10,366 nucleotides of DNA from Pseudomonadota bacterium (GTDB lineage Bacteria; Pseudomonadota; Alphaproteobacteria; ATCC43930; CGMCC-115725), in contig JAJYIC010000058.1 of the NCBI GenBank assembly GCA_021790295.1, positions 1 to 10,366 on the forward strand, written 5' to 3'. The translations under genes and the position numbers were made by a program. This document shows positions 6,362 through 10,366 of the stretch, one piece after another (within the stretch, counting starts at the first letter, position 1; every line of letters starts with the position of its first letter). The notes below the pieces were generated by a model. The model saw only the letters and a list, made by a program, of their open reading frames with translations, did no database searches and was not told the origin of the DNA.

Positions 6362-7810
6362 ATGCTTCACCTGCGGCAAATAGGTTCCGCCTGTTTTGCG
6401 CTGATCGGGATTCTGCTCCCGAATCTCCTTTCGAGCTGCACCGTGGTGGACGCCTTTTCGGCGCGGGCGGTCGATTATAATCTCCAGGCCGAGAGCGCCC
6501 AAAACCGCGTTCTGCTTCTCAACGTCATTCGCGCCAGCCTAAAGCGCGGGATGCAATTCACGACGCTGCAAAGCGTTACCGGATCGACCCAAGGGAGCAT
6601 CGGGCCGCAATTCTATTATCCTTTTCGCCAACCTCCGTTCTCGCAACCCCCCAGTCTGACGCTTCCCGCTTCGATCAGCGGCGGCCCGACATTTACGGTT
6701 CCGGTTCTCGACACTCAGGAATTTTATCGCGGCATCCTCGAACCGTTGACCGGGCGGGAATACGACTATTTTATCAGCGAAGGCTACCCGCCTGCTCTCA
6801 TCTTTTATCTTTTCGTCGGCAAGATCGACCTTACGGTTCTCTCGGGAAGCAAAGCCGGTCTCACCCTTTCCTTTCCGAATTACGTCGGCGACGATTACGA
6901 TCTTGAGCTGTTCGAGGCAATCGCCGACCATCTTTTGAACCTCGGCTTTACCGTCGAGCGGGTAAGCCGCGTCCTCCCCTTCGGGCCGCCATTGCCTTTG
7001 ACAAAGGCGGCCAATCTGAAAGCGCTTGTCGCGGCCGACGCCGCCGGTTTGGATATCGTCGCGGTTCCTCCCGTCGCGACGGCTGCCGCAAAGCATAAAA
7101 GAGCGGCCGGGGCGAAAGGCGCTCGCACGCCCGCCGGGCGGCAATACCAGATCGTCAAAGGCGAAGCCTTTTACCGCTTCTGCTTCAATCCGCGGGGCAG
7201 AAAGGGCAAGCGCCTGGCGCCTGCGCTCCTATGCGCCAATGCGAGAACGGCGAGCCCGCCGGGCAAGGGAAAGCCGCCGGCGTCGACAGCGCTGACAGGG
7301 GTTTTGAGCGCCGGATTGGGCCAGCGTCTCAAAGCGGTCAGCAAAGCCTTTCGGGCGCACGGGCGGGGGTTCCGGCCTCTGCCGGCGATCCCGGCCGGCG
7401 CGACGGTGCGCTTCCGCTTTACCATGCGCTCGACCGAAGGGATCATCCACTATCTCGGTTCGGTGGTGCGCCGGCAGCTCTATCCTCGTTTCGGGCGCCC
7501 CCGCAGCGTCGAGATCAAGGTGGGAATGCCGTATCTGACCTATCCGCAAACGCCCTGCACGGGCGCCGGAAAGCAGGTGGGTTTCGGCTATCGTTGCGAG
7601 AATCTGCTCGAAGTCGAAACCGGCGCGCCGCCGCCAAAGGCGCCTTTGGCGGTTGCTTATGAAGGCCGCAACTTCTGGATACCGGGAACCCCCCGCCATG
7701 CCGGCTGGTCATTGCGGGTTCTCGATCTCGTCAAGCAGCTTCTCGCGCTACATACCAATGCAAAAGAGTTGCCGGCGAGCACCGTATTGTCGATCGTCGC
7801 GCCGCCCTGA
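6362..7810 (+). CDS. Uncharacterised outer-envelope lipoprotein
   Basis: 482 residues from ATG 6362, with GAGG at 6353-6356. The N-terminus has basic residues, a hydrophobic stretch (CFALIGILLP) and a lipobox LSSC with Cys26, so a type II lipoprotein exported and lipid-anchored in the envelope is expected. The mature part opens with AVDYNLQAESAQNRVLLLNV and contains DYFISEGYPPALIFYLFVGKID (about 135-156) and FTMRSTEGIIHYLGSVVRR (about 353-371). These blocks recall a family of hypothetical proteobacterial lipoproteins of unknown role. Between ~240 and ~315 lies a Lys/Ala/Pro-rich stretch, probably a flexible insert. Mature cysteines at 274, 291, 399 and 412 could form disulfides. The frame is also open back to a GTG at 6308, but the signal peptide fits the ATG start. 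Same direction as the channel-like gene and 87 bases away, so possibly co-transcribed. Function not known. Confidence 0.82.
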   Translation: MLHLRQIGSACFALIGILLPNLLSSCTVVDAFSARAVDYNLQAESAQNRVLLLNVIRASLKRGMQFTTLQSVTGSTQGSIGPQFYYPFRQPPFSQPPSLTLPASISGGPTFTVPVLDTQEFYRGILEPLTGREYDYFISEGYPPALIFYLFVGKIDLTVLSGSKAGLTLSFPNYVGDDYDLELFEAIADHLLNLGFTVERVSRVLPFGPPLPLTKAANLKALVAADAAGLDIVAVPPVATAAAKHKRAAGAKGARTPAGRQYQIVKGEAFYRFCFNPRGRKGKRLAPALLCANARTASPPGKGKPPASTALTGVLSAGLGQRLKAVSKAFRAHGRGFRPLPAIPAGATVRFRFTMRSTEGIIHYLGSVVRRQLYPRFGRPRSVEIKVGMPYLTYPQTPCTGAGKQVGFGYRCENLLEVETGAPPPKAPLAVAYEGRNFWIPGTPRHAGWSLRVLDLVKQLLALHTNAKELPASTVLSIVAPP

Positions 7811-8012
7811 TCGGAATCATTGAGGCGCGCAGCCGAACCCGCCGCTATTGCCGAAAGCGATTGGCCAAATTCGGTGCGGGCTTGCGCGCAATATCGCCGC
7901 GCCTCTCGGTCATCGCATTGGCAGGTGAAACGCCGCCTGCGCAAACCGCGCGAAAAACGGCAGAACCGGCGGTCTGCGGCGACCCGCCGCGAGGCTTGCG
8001 GCCGCGCCGCGG

Positions 8013-8318
8013 TTATTTCTGCAGAAGAGCCGCGGCGTCGTGATGTTCGGCGGCGGCCTTCGCGCTCGCGCCTTGCGAGCCGGTCGAAAACGACACAGGC
8101 GTGCCGCCGACGGAACTCACCGTCGTGGCGCGGCTTTTGGCGCCGAGAGCGGCAAAGTTGGCGGGCGTCAGCTTTTGCGGGCGACTGGCCGCGGCCGTCG
8201 CCGCAGCCTTATGCGTGCTTGCCGCAGAGGGCGAAGGGCCACAGGCATTGGCCCATGTCGCCGGAGCCGTCAGCCCCAACGCGAGAGAAGCCAAGCCCCA
8301 GACTACAATCCTGCGCAT
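8013..8318 (-). CDS. Small secreted protein of unknown function
   Basis: 101 residues from ATG at 8318-8316, with GGAG (complement) about nine bases upstream; an in-frame GTG five codons earlier is the alternative. The N-terminus is a good Sec signal peptide: MRR, a hydrophobic core (IVVWGLASLALGL) and a cut site at WANA|C, leaving a ~76-residue mature protein. The residue before the cut-site Ala is Asn, which does not suit a lipobox, so I favour signal peptidase I. The mature part is rich in Ala, Ser, Thr and Gly, with a central block KLTPANFAALGAKSRATTV and a histidine pair near the end. I do not recognise the family. Longer open frames on the opposite strand overlap it, but only this one has a signal peptide, a ribosome site and a plausible promoter (8401-8429). 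Confidence 0.68.
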   Translation of the reverse strand: MRRIVVWGLASLALGLTAPATWANACGPSPSAASTHKAAATAAASRPQKLTPANFAALGAKSRATTVSSVGGTPVSFSTGSQGASAKAAAEHHDAAALLQK

Positions 8319-8400
8319 GGTCTCTGTCTCCACCCGGTTGCGCCTCCCCGGCGGCCGACCGCTTGCGGCGGTCCGTCGAGGCTTTACCTGTCGTGCATTC

Positions 8401-8429
8401 TATTTACCGATAGGTTTCCTTCATGTCAA
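8401..8429 (-). promoter_or_regulatory. Sigma70-type promoter candidate for the small secreted protein
   Basis: On the complement, a perfect TTGACA (8429-8424) is followed after 17 bases by TAAATA (8406-8401). The -35 is exact and the spacing ideal; the -10 matches weakly, as is common in alphaproteobacteria. It would give a leader of roughly 75 bases before the ATG at 8318. Confidence 0.5.
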
Positions 8430-8442
8430 GTCATCGAAGTGT

Positions 8443-8471
8443 GATTTCTCTATCCGATTTCTCCTTGATTT
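8443..8471. repeat. Tandem GATTTCTC repeats upstream of the leftward promoter
   Basis: GATTTCTC occurs at 8443-8450 and 8456-8463, with a partial third copy, GATTT, at 8467-8471. Starts are 13 and 11 bases apart. On the complement these read GAGAAATC and end 13 bases before the TTGACA, a typical place for an activator. Regulatory use is inference. Confidence 0.4.
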
Positions 8472-8589
8472 AGCCGTATTCTTCGCCTTCGTGCCGCATT
8501 CTTCTTTTATGAAAGAGACCCTGCGTCGCGCCGCCGGCGCAAGTCTCCGCAGGAGCCAAACAATCCGCCGCAGAGGCGAAGGGCGAAGC

Positions 8590-8619
8590 TTGACCGCAAC
8601 GCGAAATCGGCGCTAAACT
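8590..8619 (+). promoter_or_regulatory. Possible promoter for the YbjN-domain gene
   Basis: TTGACC (8590-8595), an 18-base spacer and TAAACT (8614-8619) precede the ATG at 8668 by about 48 bases. Five of six -35 and four of six -10 positions match the sigma70 consensus. Confidence 0.35.
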
Positions 8620-8667
8620 TTGACGTTGATCGCTAGCAATTGCGGAAACGCCGCTCAGGGGGGATCA

Positions 8668-9228
8668 ATGGCTTCGCTGTCGAGAGTTCTTGTCATCGTT
8701 GCATCGTTGGCGTTTGCACCGGTCGCGGCGGCGCAAGTCGTATTGCCCGGAGGGGGAGGCGGCACGCCCGCGCCGGCCCCGGCCCCCGGCGCGCAGGCCG
8801 GGTTGATTACCAAATTGACGGCGCAACAGCTCGTGCAAATCCTCGGCACAATCAGGATCAACGGCGCAACCGTGCCGACCTCGATAAGGGCCTTCAACGA
8901 CGGCAGCTCGATGGTCGTCATGCCGTTCTGGGGGCCGCAAGTATGGAGCGGAATCATCCTCCAATTCTGCGAAAAAGACGGAAGCGGTTGCCATCTTCTT
9001 CACTTTCTGGCGAATGTCGGCAAGCAGCCGTCCATCAGCGCCGATTGGGTGAATGCCTTCAATGCTTCTTTCTATTACGTAAAGGCTTTAAAACTGACCA
9101 ACGGCGAACTCGCCTTCACTTACGATATCGGTATGTGGCCCGGTGTGACGCAGAATCAAATCGTTCAAATGACCGGCATGTTCAAGGCGATTGTCGACAA
9201 CTCCTTCAAATTCAAACCCGGCAGTTGA
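8668..9228 (+). CDS. Secreted YbjN-domain protein
   Basis: 186 residues from ATG 8668, which has AGGGGGGA (8657-8664) just upstream; an open extension back to 8620 lacks such a site and would bury the signal peptide. Residues 1-22 form a Sec signal peptide (core VLVIVASLAFAPVAAA, cut near AAA|Q). A Gly run and a Pro-Ala linker (about 28-43) lead into the domain, ~46-183. Similarity to YbjN-type proteins rests on the central FCEKDGSGCHLLHF with Cys101 and Cys108 (possible disulfide), then ISADWVNAFNASFYYVKALK and GELAFTYDIGMWPGV, the WN/FN-x-aromatic and late Gly-Val pattern of that family. YbjN proteins are linked to motility and stress phenotypes in enterobacteria, but no biochemical activity is established; the periplasmic alphaproteobacterial members are uncharacterised. 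It is transcribed divergently from the small secreted protein. Confidence 0.78.
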   Translation: MASLSRVLVIVASLAFAPVAAAQVVLPGGGGGTPAPAPAPGAQAGLITKLTAQQLVQILGTIRINGATVPTSIRAFNDGSSMVVMPFWGPQVWSGIILQFCEKDGSGCHLLHFLANVGKQPSISADWVNAFNASFYYVKALKLTNGELAFTYDIGMWPGVTQNQIVQMTGMFKAIVDNSFKFKPGS

Positions 9229-9358
9229 GCCGGTCTGGCGCCGGCGCGGCGGCGGATGAGCCTCTGCCGCGTTGTCCCGGCCGGCGGGATGAGCCTGCCT
9301 CTGTGACGGTCGCATAAGGGCGGGGCGCCTCGTTCGCGGCGGAAGGCTTCGGGCGGCG

Positions 9359-10357
9359 ATGGACAATCCTGATCGAGGCGCCGGCTTGGCGGAAAGCGAT
9401 CCCGAAAGCGTTGTTGCCGGTTGCCTCACCGACCTCGCCAATAACGCGCCGGCCGAGGCGGTGCTCGCGCGTTTGCGCGCGATCGAGGCCGAAACCCTCG
9501 CCGCACCGGCGTTGCGCGCCCGCTTTTTGCGCGCCCGGGCGATCGCCGGCAACAGGCTCGGGTTCCCTGACGAGGCGTTGGGAGACCTTCTCGAAGCCAA
9601 AAACACCCTCGATCGCCAGCCGGACCGAGATGAGCTCGCGCGGATCATCAGTACCATCGCGCTCGTCCATAGCTGGCGGGGGGAAGGCCGCGAAGCCGCT
9701 CTCGCCTTGTTGCAGGCGGTTGCCGTCGCCGGGCCGGAGAATGCGCAACTGGCCTCCATCCTCGCCGAAGGCGGCCGGCTGCACATGGAGATCGGCCGCC
9801 CTCAAGACGCGCTTCTGCTGTTTCGCGCCGCATTGGGGTTGGCGCCGCCGGGCCCTGCGAGCCGCGAGAGGGAGCGCGCCGGGGTCAATCTCGTGCCCGA
9901 GGGCAGGCGGCTTTTTCCCCGCCTGACGGTTTCGGATAATCTGCGCCTTGGCGCCTATAGCCGGCGCGGCGAGGCCGACCGTTTCGCTCCGCTCGATCTG
10001 GTTCTTACCCTGTTCCCGCGCCTTGGCGAGCGGCTCGGCCAGCGTGCCGAGACACTCTCGGGTGGCGAACAACAAATGCTCGCGATCGGGCGTGGCTTGA
10101 TGACCAAACCCCGGCTCTTGATGCTCGACGAGCCAAGCCAGGGCATCGCGCCCCGTCTGGTGGACGATATTCTCGCCGCGATCGCCCGTATCCGCGGGCT
10201 CGGCGTCACCATCCTGCTGGTCGAGCAGCGCCTGATGGAAAGCCTCCAGATCGCCGACCGCGCCTATGTGCTGCAAAGTGGCCGCCTGGTGATGTCGGGC
10301 CCGGCGGCCGAAATCGCGAAGGACGACGCCATCCGCCGCGCCTATCTCGGAATCTGA
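9359..10357 (+). CDS. Chimeric ORF: TPR-like N-terminus joined to the C-terminal part of a LivF-type ABC ATPase
   Basis: 332 residues in one unbroken frame. Residues ~30-165 are helical repeats of TPR type, with three units ending GFPDEALGDLLEAK, GEGREAALALLQAV and GRPQDALLLFRAALGLAP. From about 173 the sequence is LivF, the ATPase of branched-chain amino-acid (Liv) importers: AGVNLVPEGRRLFPRLTV, the ABC signature LSGGEQQM (233-240), Walker B LLMLDEPSQG (253-262), the VEQ switch (288-290) and the family's YLGI end. The first ~80-90 residues of LivF, with the A-loop and Walker A (GPNGAGKT), are missing, so it should not hydrolyse ATP on its own. The TPR part also seems cut short, and no livHMG genes stand upstream. 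A deletion or a contig join near 9866-9880 explains this best. The ATG at 9359 has only a weak, distant GGAAGG. A truncated, non-functional product is likely; a working fusion is possible. Confidence 0.75.
   Translation: MDNPDRGAGLAESDPESVVAGCLTDLANNAPAEAVLARLRAIEAETLAAPALRARFLRARAIAGNRLGFPDEALGDLLEAKNTLDRQPDRDELARIISTIALVHSWRGEGREAALALLQAVAVAGPENAQLASILAEGGRLHMEIGRPQDALLLFRAALGLAPPGPASRERERAGVNLVPEGRRLFPRLTVSDNLRLGAYSRRGEADRFAPLDLVLTLFPRLGERLGQRAETLSGGEQQMLAIGRGLMTKPRLLMLDEPSQGIAPRLVDDILAAIARIRGLGVTILLVEQRLMESLQIADRAYVLQSGRLVMSGPAAEIAKDDAIRRAYLGI
9862..9885 (+). other. Junction between the TPR and LivF parts
   Basis: Codons for PASRERERAGV span the change from TPR-type helix end to LivF. 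The AGV preceding LVPEGR is LivF-like, and PGPAS before it is TPR-like, so the break lies within a purine-rich CGCGAGAGGGAGCGCG stretch where a short shared sequence could have mediated the join. Confidence 0.5.
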
Positions 10358-10366
10358 TCGCCACGC

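Larger units (their letters stand above)
8334..8667. other. Divergent intergenic region, partly AT-rich
   Basis: About 334 bases between the leftward small secreted protein and the rightward YbjN-domain gene. The stretch 8390-8515 is clearly richer in A and T than the rest of the window and carries the leftward promoter candidate and tandem repeats. A compound inverted repeat lies at 8521-8552 (CTGCG/CGCAG outside, GCGCC/GGCGC inside) without a T-run. The right part holds a rightward promoter candidate at 8590-8619. No gene is seen here. Confidence 0.55.

Noticed and set aside
7976..7990. Stem-loop GCGGCG-ACC-CGCCGC as terminator of the small secreted protein gene
   Set aside because: Short GC hairpin without a following T-run; such stems are expected by chance at this GC content.
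8236..8318. Lipoprotein reading of the small secreted protein (Cys at the cut site)
   Set aside because: The sequence before Cys is ANA with no Leu/Val at -3 and Asn at -2, a poor lipobox; a normal signal peptidase I site fits better.
8101..8616. Rightward open frame overlapping the small secreted protein
   Set aside because: No ribosome site or recognisable motif; it crosses both promoter candidates.
9229..9245. GCCGG/CCGGC hairpin after the YbjN-domain gene as terminator
   Set aside because: Only five pairs and no T-run.
9254..9296. 10-bp direct repeat GGATGAGCCT (9254-9263 and 9287-9296)
   Set aside because: Two copies only, short, with no associated element; likely chance or a small local duplication.

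Overview
The window is GC-rich, protein-coding bacterial DNA, densely packed, with GTG starts and overlapping gene ends. The protein types suggest an alphaproteobacterium, probably Hyphomicrobiales: a class II (plant-type) DAHP synthase, a short NAPRTase-type nicotinate phosphoribosyltransferase, a rearranged CaiB-like CoA transferase, a YbjN-domain periplasmic protein and a LivF-type ATPase piece. This placement rests on recognising families, not on any search. I see no rRNA, tRNA, CRISPR array, insertion sequence or prophage gene.

Left part (1-3818) is metabolic. The 3' end of class II DAHP synthase (first step of the shikimate pathway) overlaps the GTG start of a nicotinate phosphoribosyltransferase (NAD salvage), so the two are probably co-transcribed. 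Tail to tail with them, stop codons interlocked, lies a leftward pair: a CoA transferase of the CaiB/BaiF class, then a histidine phosphatase with a very good Shine-Dalgarno. About 380 bases (3819-4198) separate this pair from the next, divergent gene.

Middle part (4199-9228) is envelope-associated and mostly of unknown function. It holds a 691-residue membrane protein built like a two-helix K+ channel with two RCK (TrkA-N) domains, then a RyR-type domain and an unassigned C-terminal region. Its pore loop does not carry the canonical K+ filter. An uncharacterised 482-residue lipoprotein follows in the same direction. Then come a small leftward secreted protein of simple composition and, divergent from it, a secreted YbjN-domain protein. 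The spacer between the last two is relatively AT-rich, with a TTGACA promoter candidate and a tandem 8-bp repeat just upstream of it.

Right end (9359-10357) is one open reading frame that looks chimeric. Its first ~170 residues are TPR-like helical repeats. The rest is the C-terminal two thirds of a LivF-type branched-chain amino-acid ABC ATPase without its Walker A loop. This is either a real deletion fusion or an assembly join.

The best candidates for new biology are the RyR-RCK channel-like protein, with its lipoprotein neighbour, and the TPR-LivF chimera. Nothing here amounts to a recognisable complete new system.
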